In this document: in pieces, positions 26,304 through 35,922 of the stretch
Layout of the letters: the number at the start of each line of letters is the position of its first letter
Position numbering within the stretch: the stretch's first letter is position 1
Assembly: GCF_009669305.1 (NCBI RefSeq)
Contig: NZ_SADB01000009.1
Coordinates: 1 to 64,000, forward strand
Origin: Ancylomarina sp. 16SWW S1-10-2
Lineage (GTDB): Bacteria; Bacteroidota; Bacteroidia; Bacteroidales; Marinifilaceae
Direction: 5' to 3'
Length of the DNA: 64,000 bases
The notes under the pieces: generated by a model
Told to the model about the DNA's origin: nothing
The model's input: the letters and a program-made list of their open reading frames with translations, nothing else
The model's database searches: none
Made by a program: the position numbers and the translations under genes

Positions 26304-26334
26304 TTTGCCTCTTCGAGCTCTTTTGTTAATTTTG
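26304..26334 (+). promoter_or_regulatory. Promoter of mutS2
   Basis: TTTG at 26304-26307 and TAATTTTG at 26327-26334 are exactly 19 bases apart, matching the Bacteroidota consensus. The start codon of mutS2 is 33 bases further. Confidence 0.75.
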
Positions 26335-26366
26335 CAGAAGAAATAACTAAGATTGTAAAAACGCGC

Positions 26367-28865
26367 GTGATATATCCAGATAATTTTGAAACGAAAATAC
26401 GGTTCGATAAGCTTAGAGAACTATTAAAGAAACAATGCTTAAGTCAACTGGGGAAAGATCTAGTTGATGGACTGAAATTTTCTGAATCTTTTAAGCGTGT
26501 TACTCGCCGGGTTAACGAAACCAACGAATTTAAAACGATTTGTCTTGAAGAGGATAATTTTCCTTTAGGACATTTTATTGATGTACGTGAAAGTTTAAAG
26601 AAGATTCGAATTGATGGTACTTATTTAGAACTTGAAGAACTGTTCGATTTAAAGCGTTCTTTAGAGTCTATTTCAGCTATTCTACGTTTTTTCAAGAATA
26701 AGGAAGAAGGCAGTTATCCTTATCTTATGAGGTTAACAGGAAATGTGAAAACATACCCTTATATCTTCGATAGAATAAATGCTATATTGACTAAGCATGG
26801 TCGAATGAAGGATAATGCATCGCAAGAACTATTGCAAGTCCGTAGTAGTTTAAATCAGAAACGATCATCTATTTCAAAGCGGATGCAATCTCTTTTGCGT
26901 GCTGCTCAAAAGGATGGGTGGGTTGATCATGATGTATCTCTTTCGGTTCGTGATGGACGAACAGTGATCCCTGTATCTTCGGCTTACAAACGTAAGGTGC
27001 AAGGTATTGTTCACGATGAGTCGGCAACAGGTAAAACGTCTTATATAGAGCCTGCTGAAATTGTAGAAACAAACAATGAAATTCGTGAGCTAGAATATGC
27101 AGAACGTCGTGAGATGATTAAGGTTTTACGTGAGTTTACGGAGCAGGTTCGTCCTTATGTTGATGATTTGTTTTTATCCTATGAATTTTTAGCACAAATA
27201 GATTTTATTAGAGCGAAAGCAAAATTTGCTATTCAAGTAAATGGTCTTTTGCCTCAAATAGTAAAAACCTCAAGCGTACTCTGGGAAAAAGCAGTGCATC
27301 CCTTACTTTATTTAACTTTGAAAGGTGAAGGTAGAGAAGCTGTTCCTTTAAATATAGAGATAAATGATAATCAGCGAATTGTCCTAATTTCGGGACCCAA
27401 TGCTGGTGGTAAATCGGTTTGCTTGCAAACTATGGGTTTATTGCAATATATGTTCCAATGTGGTTTGTTGGTTCCGATGGGTGAAAAATCGAAGATGGGT
27501 ATTTTCGATAATATTTTCATCGATATTGGTGATGAACAATCTATGGAGAATGATTTAAGTACCTATAGTTCTCACTTAATGAATATGAAGCATTTTTTGA
27601 AGTATTCAAATGCTGAAACATTGATGATGATTGACGAATTTGGTACGGGTACAGAGCCTGCTCTTGGTGGTGCTATTGCTGAATCTATTCTCGATAAATT
27701 GAACAGAAAGCAAGTTCGTGGCGTCATTACAACACACTATACTGGTCTTAAACATTATGCTTCGGAAGCTGATGGTATCGAAAATGGTGCTATGCTTTAC
27801 GATTCTCATAAAATGCAACCACTGTTTCAACTAGAAGTAGGAAAACCCGGTTCGTCATTTGCTTTTGAGATTGCTCGTAAGATTGGCTTGCCCGAGGAAA
27901 TTCTAAAATCGGCTACTGAAAAAATTGGTGGAGATCATATCAATTTTGATAAGCACTTGCGCGATATTGTTCGTGATAAACGCTATTGGGAAGGGAAACG
28001 TGATAAGATTCGTGTTAACGAAAAGAAATTAGCACAGTTGGTCGAACGTTACGAAGTTGATTTAAAGGAAACCTCTAGTTTGAGAAAAGAGATTATCTCT
28101 AAAGCTCAAGAGGAGGCAAAACAGCTTTTAAATCAGGCTAATAAATCGATAGAGAAAACGATTCGTGAGATTAAGGAAAGTAAAGCTGATAAAGAGAAAA
28201 CACGACAGGTTCGTAAAGTATTTGAAGAACAAAAAATAGTGATTACTCAAGGCGATTTGCAAGAGGAAGCTCGCATTAATCGAAAAATACAAAAGTTAAA
28301 GGATAGAGAAAATAAAGCGAAGAAATTTAGAGGGAAAGAAACTGCTCCAGTAACAGTTAAAGCTGTTCCTCAAAATAAAAAGCAATTTGATCCTAGTATT
28401 ATTGAAAAAGGAGATAGTGTAAAATTAGATTCTCAGCGTACCGTTGGCGAAGTGATTGAGGTTAATGAAAAGACAGCAGTGGTTGCTTTTGGAGCCATGT
28501 TAACGTCTGTAAAGGTGAATAGATTAACTAAGGTGAGTAAAACTCAAGCCAAAAAAGAAAGTAACACTTACAATCAGACTTCGGCTTTGGTTCAGGAGCG
28601 AATTTCTAAACGTAAGCTAACTTTCCGTCGTGATATTGATGTGAGAGGCTTGAGGGCAGAAGAAGCTCTTCAAATTGTGATGGATCATGTTGATGAGTCT
28701 ATCATGTTAGATATCTCAGAGTTTAGAATTTTACATGGTACTGGGCATGGTATTTTACGAACCTTAATACGTGACTATTTGAAAACAGTTCAGCTGGTGC
28801 GTTCTTGTACTGATGAGAAAATTCAACAGGGAGGTTCAGGTATCACTGTCGTTCATATGGAATAA
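26367..28865 (+). CDS. mutS2: Endonuclease/ribosome-rescue ATPase MutS2
   Basis: The 832-residue protein lacks the mismatch-recognition domain of MutS. It has the core and clamp regions, an ABC ATPase with Walker A GPNAGGKS and Walker B TLMMIDEFGTGTEP, a coiled coil rich in Lys/Glu (about 515-650), a KOW-like segment and a C-terminal Smr domain with DVRGLRAEEAL and ILHGTGHGIL. Such proteins suppress recombination and split stalled ribosomes. The start is GTG, supported by the family-typical beginning MIYPDNFETKIRFDKLRELL and by the promoter just upstream. Confidence 0.96.
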   Translation: MIYPDNFETKIRFDKLRELLKKQCLSQLGKDLVDGLKFSESFKRVTRRVNETNEFKTICLEEDNFPLGHFIDVRESLKKIRIDGTYLELEELFDLKRSLESISAILRFFKNKEEGSYPYLMRLTGNVKTYPYIFDRINAILTKHGRMKDNASQELLQVRSSLNQKRSSISKRMQSLLRAAQKDGWVDHDVSLSVRDGRTVIPVSSAYKRKVQGIVHDESATGKTSYIEPAEIVETNNEIRELEYAERREMIKVLREFTEQVRPYVDDLFLSYEFLAQIDFIRAKAKFAIQVNGLLPQIVKTSSVLWEKAVHPLLYLTLKGEGREAVPLNIEINDNQRIVLISGPNAGGKSVCLQTMGLLQYMFQCGLLVPMGEKSKMGIFDNIFIDIGDEQSMENDLSTYSSHLMNMKHFLKYSNAETLMMIDEFGTGTEPALGGAIAESILDKLNRKQVRGVITTHYTGLKHYASEADGIENGAMLYDSHKMQPLFQLEVGKPGSSFAFEIARKIGLPEEILKSATEKIGGDHINFDKHLRDIVRDKRYWEGKRDKIRVNEKKLAQLVERYEVDLKETSSLRKEIISKAQEEAKQLLNQANKSIEKTIREIKESKADKEKTRQVRKVFEEQKIVITQGDLQEEARINRKIQKLKDRENKAKKFRGKETAPVTVKAVPQNKKQFDPSIIEKGDSVKLDSQRTVGEVIEVNEKTAVVAFGAMLTSVKVNRLTKVSKTQAKKESNTYNQTSALVQERISKRKLTFRRDIDVRGLRAEEALQIVMDHVDESIMLDISEFRILHGTGHGILRTLIRDYLKTVQLVRSCTDEKIQQGGSGITVVHME

Positions 28866-28889
28866 TTAGATTAGAATATAATGATATTT

Positions 28890-28927
28890 AAGGCTTACTA
28901 AAATAAATTAGTAAGCCTTTCTTTTTT
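28890..28927 (+). terminator. Terminator of mutS2
   Basis: AAGGCTTACTAA (28890-28901) pairs perfectly with TTAGTAAGCCTT (28908-28919), followed by TCTTTTTTA. Confidence 0.9.
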
Positions 28928-29089
28928 ATTATTCACAGAATGACAAAATTTCCAGAAAAAGTAAGTCTGTTATCCCGATATTTATCGGGATTGAAAATTA
29001 TGTAATTATGTGAATTTTATTTGATGAGCGTTAGACAGAAGAATTTTTTAATTTTGTTAAATATGTGAATTAATATATCTTAAATAGAA

Positions 29090-29122
29090 AAAGGCTTGCT
29101 GATATTGAATCAACAAGCCTTT
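29090..29122 (-). terminator. Terminator of the Gate-domain gene
   Basis: AAAGGCTTG (29090-29098) pairs with CAAGCCTTT (29114-29122), with further TGAT/ATCA pairing inside. On the minus strand it is followed by TTTTTCTATTT. Confidence 0.82.
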
Positions 29123-29145
29123 GTATATCTATATTACTTAGTGTG

Positions 29146-30324
29146 CTATATGAATAGCATAATTAAGACGTAAAAGTAGTGAGCAAAACAACCTGCTACA
29201 ATACCACCAATGGTGTGAGAAAATAGAGCTTTAGATGTTAATTCACGGTAATTTAAGGTATCAAGCATAGCCGTGTGAGTACTTAAGTATCCACTCCAAC
29301 ACATCCCCATTGCAGTAAATACAGCAATTACATTTCCATCAATAATTCCCTTGGCAATAAATGCTTTTACAAGAGATAAAGCAGCTCCTACAGCGCCTAA
29401 GGAGGTTACTGGGAATGCAATTAGTTCAGGGTTTTTGAAACCGAATAAACCTTCGAATAGCCACCAAATATGACCAGCTAAATCTGGCAGTAAGGTAACG
29501 CCTTCGTAAGCTAAACCTTGGTATCCAATAGTAGGATTTTTAGGACCGAATGTAAGCATCATTACCATGGTTGAGATAATTAATACACCTGGAATAATAG
29601 CTAATCCCAAATCAACACCAGACTTACCTCCATCAAGAATCGAATTTAGAAAACGAATGAAAACACTACCTTCTGATTTGAAAGATATTTTCTCCGTTGC
29701 GCCATTTAAGTCTTTGTTTTTGTGAGGCTTAATCACATTTTTAATTAAGCGTTGCATCAATCGAGTTGAAACAATAGCACCAACTAATGCTCCAGTAAAA
29801 CCAATAAGAGCTGGAATAAATAAGTTTTCGTCATTACCTGGAATCTGAAGTGTCGACATAAAGGTCATCACAATTAGTCCCATTCCAAAAGCAGTTCCAA
29901 AATTGGTTAAGGAAACCAATTGATAATTTTTAAAATACTTACTAAAGTTTTTGTCGTTAGCTAAACTGATAATAGCTGGATTATCTGAAAGAAAAGTGAG
30001 GACTCCCGCTAATGCTCCCACACCCGGAAGGTTAAAAAGAGGTTTCATTAGTGGGGCTAGAATTTTTTCTAACAAGCGTACAACGCCAAATTCGATAAGT
30101 AATTTACCAAGCGCTCCAGATAAAACAGTAATTCCCATTATATAGAATACGGTGTTCATAAGAAGATCCCAGGCTGTGTTCATAATCGTATTTAGCATAT
30201 TAGCTACTCCCATGGAGTGACTAACATAACCAAAAATGCCAAAAAACGTGATTAGAAACATAACTGCTTCATATCGCCGTTGTTTAAGGAAATTAGTCTC
30301 TTTAATGGACTTAATTGCGTTCAT
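29146..30324 (-). CDS. Gate (nucleoside-recognition) domain membrane protein
   Basis: The start was set at ATG 30324 (MNAIKSIKETNF); a longer TTG reading adds 20 residues (MPQILTREIKQH). About ten membrane segments are seen with two Gate-type halves, around GALAGVLTFLSDNPAI and the C-terminal MGMCWSGYLSTHTAMLDTL. It resembles the CD0519/CD1768 group of uncharacterised membrane proteins distantly related to SpmA/SpmB and nucleoside transporters. The substrate is unknown. It stands alone. Confidence 0.75.
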   Translation of the reverse strand: MNAIKSIKETNFLKQRRYEAVMFLITFFGIFGYVSHSMGVANMLNTIMNTAWDLLMNTVFYIMGITVLSGALGKLLIEFGVVRLLEKILAPLMKPLFNLPGVGALAGVLTFLSDNPAIISLANDKNFSKYFKNYQLVSLTNFGTAFGMGLIVMTFMSTLQIPGNDENLFIPALIGFTGALVGAIVSTRLMQRLIKNVIKPHKNKDLNGATEKISFKSEGSVFIRFLNSILDGGKSGVDLGLAIIPGVLIISTMVMMLTFGPKNPTIGYQGLAYEGVTLLPDLAGHIWWLFEGLFGFKNPELIAFPVTSLGAVGAALSLVKAFIAKGIIDGNVIAVFTAMGMCWSGYLSTHTAMLDTLNYRELTSKALFSHTIGGIVAGCFAHYFYVLIMLFI

Positions 30325-30687
30325 GTTTTGTCGTATTATTGCTTTGTTGTGTTGTTTGATTTCTCTTGTTAGAATTTGTGGCAAACATAGATTTTTACGA
30401 CACTTCTAGTTATGATTTTTATCATGTATTTGTGAATATCATACGTTTTTAAGCAAATGATTTAAAACGTTTGCATTTTGTGTAGATTCTTTAAAATATT
30501 CTAATGTAGAATTGTGAGCAAATACTTAAATGTGAAGACTGATTTTTTATTTTGACTAAGGCTGTGTCTTTGTTGATAACTAAATCTGTAAATACTAGTA
30601 TACCTTTAGACTTGACATTACTTTTGTTTTCTCAATTCTGACGATTGTAATAATTAGATGTATCCATTAAAAACTCTTCTTCGATAA
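30325..30687. other. Intergenic region between divergent Gate-domain gene and recQ
   Basis: About 360 AT-rich bases; I see no gene, RNA or well-formed promoter pair. Confidence 0.55.
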
Positions 30688-32805
30688 ATGAAATTGGCAA
30701 ATCGCATATTAAAAAAATATTTTGGGTACGATAAATTTCGACCATTGCAGAGTGAAGTTATTCAATCAATTCTTGATGGTGATGATGCCTTAGTAATTAT
30801 GCCAACAGGTGGAGGTAAATCACTCTGTTTTCAGATCCCTGCATTAATGATGGAAGGTGTTGCTATTGTCGTATCGCCTTTGATTGCTTTAATGAAAGAT
30901 CAGGTTGAAGGTTTACAAGCCAATGGTGTTAATGCGGCCTTTTTAAATAGCTCTCAAACGGCTAATGTACAGAATGAGATTATTGAAGATATCCATAAAG
31001 GTAAGATTAAGTTACTTTATGTTTCTCCAGAGAAATTGGTGAGTGAAGAATTTTACTATTTATTATTACAGCTTAAGGTTAATCTTTTTGCAATTGATGA
31101 GGCACATTGTATTTCGGTATGGGGACATGATTTTCGTCCTGAATATTCGAAAATGGCTTATCTTAAAAAGCAATTTCCATTGGTGCCTATTGTTGCATTA
31201 ACGGCTACGGCTGATAGTTTAACACAAAAAGATATCGTTAAACAATTAGGTTTAGATGAGCCAAAGCTATTTCTCTCGTCATTCGATCGTCCAAATTTAA
31301 GTTTAAATGTTGCTCCTGGTAAAGATAAATTTAAAAGTATATTAGGATTTATTCGTCAACGTCCACATCAATCGGGTATAATTTATTGTTTAAGTCGAAA
31401 ATCTTGCGAAGGCTTGTCTGAGAAGTTAAGCAAAGCTGGTGTAAACGCGAGTTATTACCATGCAGGTTTGTCTCCAGAAGAAAGGGCCAAGCGTCAGGAT
31501 GCTTTCATTAATGATGAAATACCAATTATTTGTGCAACTATTGCTTTTGGTATGGGAATCGATAAGTCGAATGTTCGTTGGGTAATTCATTATAATTTAC
31601 CACGAAATATAGAGTCTTATTATCAAGAAATTGGTCGTGCTGGTCGTGATGGTTTAAAGGCTGATACGCTCTTGTTTTATAGTTTTGCAGATGTGATTGT
31701 TCATCGTAAATTTATTGAAAAATCAGCATTGAAAGATGTATCTAACGCAAAATTAGAGCGTATTCAGCAGTTTTGTGATGCGCAAATTTGCCGACGTAAA
31801 ATTCTGCTTAGCTATTTTGGTGAGCATTTAGAAGAAGATTGTGGCAATTGTGATGTTTGTAAAAACCCACCTAAGCAATTTGATGGAACTTTAATCGCTC
31901 AAAAAGCACTTTCTGCAGTTGTAAGACTAAAGGAGCATGAATCTGTTGGTACTGTTATCGATGTTTTGCGAGGTTCATCTCGACAAGAGATTATTTCTAA
32001 AGGTTACAATAAGGTTAAAACCTATGGAGCTGGTAAAGATATATCACATCAGGATTGGCAACAATACATGCTTCAGCTTTTGAACCTTGGTTATATTTCT
32101 GTGGGATACGACGAAGGAAATGCACTTAAATTAGCCGAGCAAAGTAGGGAGGTTTTATTTAGTGGACGTAAAGTCAATTTGGTTCATTTGGCATCGATGA
32201 ATTCAAAAGTGTTGAAAACGCCTGATAAGGCTAAACCTTCAAAACAAATTTATAGAGAAGATTTATTTGAAGCACTTCGTAAATTGAGGTTAAGAATATC
32301 TAGAACTTCGAGAATTGCACCATATTTGGTGTTTTCTGATGCGACTTTACATGAAATGGCTGAAGAAAAACCAACTAGTGAGTTCGAGATGAAAATGATT
32401 TCGGGCGTTGGAGAACGTAAGTACCAATTGTATGGGGAATTCTTTATAAATGAGATATTAGGGTTTGAGCAAAGTAAAAACCAGGAAGCTAAAAAAAGTA
32501 GTCAATCGTTTTATGAAACCTATGAGTTTTATAAACAAGGCTACTCGGTAGATGAAATTGCAAAAATTAGAAATATTAATCCTGTAACAATATATTCGCA
32601 TTTAGCATCTTTATACGAAAAAGGAGCTGATATTGATATTTTATCCTTTTTGCATGTTAATGAATTAGAAAGTATTCAAAATGCAGTTAGTGAATCTGGT
32701 TCTTTAAATACCAAGGATTTGTATGTGTATATGAATGAGGAATTACCATATTATAAAATTCGACTTGCAACATCGTACCTAAAAGTGGCTACTGAACTTA
32801 AGTAA
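30688..32805 (+). CDS. recQ: ATP-dependent DNA helicase RecQ
   Basis: RecQ unwinds DNA 3' to 5' in recombination repair. Motifs include FRPLQSEVI, Walker A MPTGGGKSLCFQ, the DEAH box FAIDEAHCISVWGHDFRPEY, QEIGRAGRDG, and the zinc site ICRRK...CGNCDVC (four Cys). An RQC winged helix and an HRDC domain (DLFEALRKLRLRIS, about 528-600) follow. After the HRDC comes a helix-turn-helix (FYKQGYSVDEIAKIRNINPV, about 620-670) found in longer Bacteroidota RecQ proteins, which explains 705 residues against about 610 in E. coli. Confidence 0.96.
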   Translation: MKLANRILKKYFGYDKFRPLQSEVIQSILDGDDALVIMPTGGGKSLCFQIPALMMEGVAIVVSPLIALMKDQVEGLQANGVNAAFLNSSQTANVQNEIIEDIHKGKIKLLYVSPEKLVSEEFYYLLLQLKVNLFAIDEAHCISVWGHDFRPEYSKMAYLKKQFPLVPIVALTATADSLTQKDIVKQLGLDEPKLFLSSFDRPNLSLNVAPGKDKFKSILGFIRQRPHQSGIIYCLSRKSCEGLSEKLSKAGVNASYYHAGLSPEERAKRQDAFINDEIPIICATIAFGMGIDKSNVRWVIHYNLPRNIESYYQEIGRAGRDGLKADTLLFYSFADVIVHRKFIEKSALKDVSNAKLERIQQFCDAQICRRKILLSYFGEHLEEDCGNCDVCKNPPKQFDGTLIAQKALSAVVRLKEHESVGTVIDVLRGSSRQEIISKGYNKVKTYGAGKDISHQDWQQYMLQLLNLGYISVGYDEGNALKLAEQSREVLFSGRKVNLVHLASMNSKVLKTPDKAKPSKQIYREDLFEALRKLRLRISRTSRIAPYLVFSDATLHEMAEEKPTSEFEMKMISGVGERKYQLYGEFFINEILGFEQSKNQEAKKSSQSFYETYEFYKQGYSVDEIAKIRNINPVTIYSHLASLYEKGADIDILSFLHVNELESIQNAVSESGSLNTKDLYVYMNEELPYYKIRLATSYLKVATELK

Positions 32806-32916
32806 ATTTTGGAAACTAGTTTATGGAAAATATTGTTTCTTAAATCATAAAATAGTTCTAGAAAAGACCTTTCTTCAAGGCTCTTTTTTATATATTTCGA
32901 TTCTAAAAGTATGACT

Positions 32917-33681
32917 ATGATAAAAACCATTATCGTTGACGATGAGATGAAAAGTCAATCTTCTTTGTTTAAACTGCTGGAAAGATTTTGCCCCGATGTT
33001 GAAGTTATTGGTTTCGCATGCAATGTTAAGACTGCCGTAGAACTTATTAATCAAGAAAATCCAGAGCTTGTTTTCCTTGATATATCAATGCCCGATGGTA
33101 ATGGTTTTGATGTTTTAGAACAAGTTAATTCTCGTAACTTCGAAGTGATTTTCACAACTGCATATAATGAATATGCATTAAAAGCGATTCAGTTTTCTGC
33201 TTTACATTATCTACTTAAGCCAATTAATTATACCGAGCTTAAAGAGGCCGTATTCCGATTCCAAGATTCCAAGAAAGATGTTACTCTTGATGAAAAATTC
33301 AAGGTTTTATATGATAGTTTAAAAAACGAATATAAAAAGATAATTCTCCCAACTGCTAACGGTCTTAGAATGGTTGAATTGAGTGATATTGTGCGATGTG
33401 AAGCAAATGGATCTTATACTGATTTTTTTCTTGATAAGAAAGAAGATTTAATGGTCTCAAAACCTCTATCTAATTTTATGGATATACTTCCCGAGCATTT
33501 ATTTTGCAGAGTACATAATAAGCACTTGGTTAATTTAAATTTCGTAGAGCAATATATTAAGGGGCGAGGTGGTCGAATTATATTGAAGGATGGAAAGGAA
33601 ATTGAAGTCTCAGAGGGAAAGAAAAAGGATTTTATTGAAAGCTTAAAAAAGTTTGCACATTCTTTACCTGATAAGAAATAA
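32917..33681 (+). CDS. LytTR-family response regulator (paralogue 1)
   Basis: The start is the second Met (MIKTIIVDDEM); six bases upstream is another in-frame ATG (32911). Residues 1-115 form a receiver domain with the acidic pair DDE, phospho-acceptor in LVFLDISMPDG and TTAY plus KPIN at the expected places. Residues 145-250 form the LytTR DNA-binding domain (IVRCEANGSYTDFFL, CRVHNKHLVNLNFVEQYI). No histidine kinase is adjacent. A close paralogue lies at 36905-37666 on the other side of a lipoprotein/outer-membrane protein pair, suggesting both act on this locus. Confidence 0.92.
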   Translation: MIKTIIVDDEMKSQSSLFKLLERFCPDVEVIGFACNVKTAVELINQENPELVFLDISMPDGNGFDVLEQVNSRNFEVIFTTAYNEYALKAIQFSALHYLLKPINYTELKEAVFRFQDSKKDVTLDEKFKVLYDSLKNEYKKIILPTANGLRMVELSDIVRCEANGSYTDFFLDKKEDLMVSKPLSNFMDILPEHLFCRVHNKHLVNLNFVEQYIKGRGGRIILKDGKEIEVSEGKKKDFIESLKKFAHSLPDKK

Positions 33682-34145
33682 TTTTTTTCGAATTAGAAAA
33701 TTACTCATACCACATACAATAACATACAAGCCTGCACTTTAAAGTTATCAAAATATTACATTCTACACGTGTTTGTATATATGTATTAATATATGTGTAT
33801 TGGTGTTTTTGTGTGTATTTTGTTTAGTATTATCATGTTGGTTGTTGTGTTGTTATGTTTATGATTTTTTGTTTTGATGAGTGTTTGTGAGGTAGTTATG
33901 ATTATAAGTGAAATTTAAATTGTGCTTGTGAATAATTTCTTAAGCCCCATTAATGTTGGTTTTTATAAGGTTTTTTTATGGTTTTTATTTTCTTTACGTA
34001 GATATGAGTTGAAACAACGCACTTATATATTTAAGCTAGTTATTTTGTAATTAAGTTAATAGTTTTGCCTGTATTAATTTTCACCCATGTAAGAGTGGGT
34101 ATTTTAATAAGACATAATAAAATTTTTAACTTTAAATTTAATACG
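33682..34145. other. Long leader with C-poor GT-rich stretch
   Basis: Between the LytTR gene and the lipoprotein gene lie about 460 bases. The part 33766-33900 is almost free of C on this strand and rich in T and G, with TGTGT-type repeats and TATATATG/TATTAATATATG. A -7-like TAGTTTTG lies at 34060-34067. No open frame of note is seen. Confidence 0.55.
34060..34067 (+). promoter_or_regulatory. -7 element of the coiled-coil lipoprotein gene
   Basis: TAGTTTTG fits TAnnTTTG; no matching -33 TTTG lies 19-21 bases upstream, which would be consistent with activation by a bound regulator such as a LytTR protein. The leader to the ATG at 34146 would be about 70 bases. Confidence 0.45.
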
Positions 34146-35858
34146 ATGAAATTGAAATTTATTCCTGTAGCCTTAATGTTGGTGCTAGGTTTTAACGCCT
34201 GTGACACTTACGACGAATCTGATTCTGTTGCTGCTATGCGAAATGCTAGAGCAGAAGTTTTCCAATCTGAAGCGGCTCTTAACTTAGCACTAGCGACAGT
34301 TGAAGAGGCTAACGCTGCCTATAGAAATGCTGAAGCGGCTATTAAAACTTTTGAAGCTGCCCTTAAGGAAGCTCAAGTTAAGGCAGCAGTACTTGCTAAT
34401 GCAAAAACTGAAGCTATGGATGCAATGGATATTGCAGAAGCGCAAGCAGCTAGTGATAATGCTATTCTTGAATTGGCGAATGAAAAAGTTGGTTTATCTA
34501 ATGCATTAATGGTGCTTGAAAATGCCAAAATTGCTTTGGATGGACAAAAATTAACAGCTGAATATGAATTTTCTGTTCTTGCTCAAGGTTTAATTACTAA
34601 GGCAAATGATGATTTAAATAAAGCTTATGGTCTATACACAGCAGCTTATGGCGATTGGAATACTGCAACAAACAACTTGTTAAATGCAAATAACGATTTG
34701 ATTTACAGCAAATTCACTTTAGCTAGCTTGATGTATGACTTTGACAATATGGATGTTAAAGGTGATAAAGAAGCAGATATTGCTCTTTTAAATACAACTA
34801 AAGCAGAGCTTGCTGCTAGTTTGGCTGTTGTAAGCAACTTAAAAGAAACTAACGATTGGGATGCTTTTATTACTGCAAAAGAAGCTTTAGAAGCTGAAAA
34901 ATTGGCTGCTGAAACAATTAAAACTAATAAGTCTGATGCTGATGTAGCTGCTGCTATGATTGCTAAAGATGCTGCTGATGACGCTGTTGAAGTAGCTGAA
35001 GCTGCTGTTACTGATGCAAATGATGCTAAAGATGCTGCCGATCAAGTTGCTACCGATGCATATTCTGATATTACGACTTGGGTAGGAGAAAATGCTGGTG
35101 CGGCTTCTAACGAAGAAAAAGGTATTTATTTGACAGTTGCAGCTAGACAAAATGGTTTTGATGCTGCTAAAGCTGAAACATCAACGGCTAAAGATGTTAT
35201 GGATGCTAAGCAAGATGAACTTGACGCTGATGATCTAACTACATATGAGACTGAATTATTAGAAGAAGAGTTAGTTGCTTTAACAGAAGAGTATAATGCT
35301 AAAAAAGCAATCTCTGATGCTTTTGTAGCTACTTTTGATGCTGATGTAGCTTCTTTAAATGCTGCATATACTGCTGCTCTTGCTGGTGTTGATGCTGCTC
35401 AAGATGCTGTTGATGCTGCTCAAGATGCTAAAGATGCTGCTGATCTAGTTGCTTCTGATGCTGAAACTGCTCTTACAGATGCTCAGAAAGTTGAAACTGA
35501 TGCTATTGCTGTAATGACTAAAGAAATTACTCGTTTGGGTGCTTTAGAATTTATTTACAAGACTTCTACTGATGATACAGAAGTAGCGATTCTTTCAGCT
35601 ATGACTGATAACATTGATGCTGCAATTAAAGACATAGAAGATGATATCAAAACTAACGAAGAAGCAATCTATGCTCAAGAGAAAACTCTTGCTGAAATTG
35701 TAGCTGGAAACTATTCTCAAGCTAACGCTGTTAGAGATCAAGAAGTAGTTATAGCTGAAGCAGAAGCTAACATAGAAAGACTTACATTACTTGTTGCTGA
35801 AGCTAAAGCTGATTTAGATGCTAGACAAGCTGAATACAATGCTTTATTAGAAGACTAG
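34146..35858 (+). CDS. Alanine-rich coiled-coil lipoprotein
   Basis: The start was placed at ATG 34146 because it begins a lipoprotein signal (MKLKFIPVALMLVLGFNAC, lipid-acceptor Cys19); an upstream TTG frame adds 27 residues with no support. The mature 550 residues are very rich in Ala, Asp, Glu, Lys and form long heptad-like helices with recurring phrases such as DAKDAADQVA, AAQDAVDAAQDAKDAADLVA. No Cys follows the lipid site. It is probably a long helical rod anchored in a membrane, with no enzyme motif. A hairpin and then an outer-membrane barrel gene follow 64 bases later, so the two are likely co-expressed. Confidence 0.85.
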   Translation: MKLKFIPVALMLVLGFNACDTYDESDSVAAMRNARAEVFQSEAALNLALATVEEANAAYRNAEAAIKTFEAALKEAQVKAAVLANAKTEAMDAMDIAEAQAASDNAILELANEKVGLSNALMVLENAKIALDGQKLTAEYEFSVLAQGLITKANDDLNKAYGLYTAAYGDWNTATNNLLNANNDLIYSKFTLASLMYDFDNMDVKGDKEADIALLNTTKAELAASLAVVSNLKETNDWDAFITAKEALEAEKLAAETIKTNKSDADVAAAMIAKDAADDAVEVAEAAVTDANDAKDAADQVATDAYSDITTWVGENAGAASNEEKGIYLTVAARQNGFDAAKAETSTAKDVMDAKQDELDADDLTTYETELLEEELVALTEEYNAKKAISDAFVATFDADVASLNAAYTAALAGVDAAQDAVDAAQDAKDAADLVASDAETALTDAQKVETDAIAVMTKEITRLGALEFIYKTSTDDTEVAILSAMTDNIDAAIKDIEDDIKTNEEAIYAQEKTLAEIVAGNYSQANAVRDQEVVIAEAEANIERLTLLVAEAKADLDARQAEYNALLED

Positions 35859-35867
35859 GGATAAAGA

Positions 35868-35891
35868 AAGTCTCCTCGTATGAGGAGACTT
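35868..35891 (+). other. Intercistronic hairpin between lipoprotein and barrel genes
   Basis: AAGTCTCCTC (35868-35877) pairs perfectly with GAGGAGACTT (35882-35891) around GTAT. No T-tract follows, so it may stabilise the upstream message or act as a partial terminator. Confidence 0.65.
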
Positions 35892-35922
35892 ACTTTGGAA
35901 TTCAAATTTAAAAACAAAGATT

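Larger units (their letters stand above)
25179..26366. other. 1.2 kb gap containing a decayed transposase and the mutS2 promoter
   Basis: No intact gene is present. The middle part (about 25445-26035) is a degraded ISAs1-type transposase on the minus strand; 25179-25440 is the AT-rich leader of the symporter gene with long A/T runs near 25310-25345; the end holds the mutS2 promoter. Confidence 0.75.

Noticed and set aside
28973-28992. ATCCCGAT/ATCGGGAT hairpin after mutS2 as a terminator
   Set aside because: Short, without T-tract and away from gene ends; a similar small one is at 53541-53558. They look like common dispersed hairpins.
34146-35858. Alanine-rich protein as antifreeze or collagen-like or S-layer protein
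   Set aside because: Repeats are irregular, heptad-like and charged, fitting only a generic coiled coil with a lipoprotein signal.
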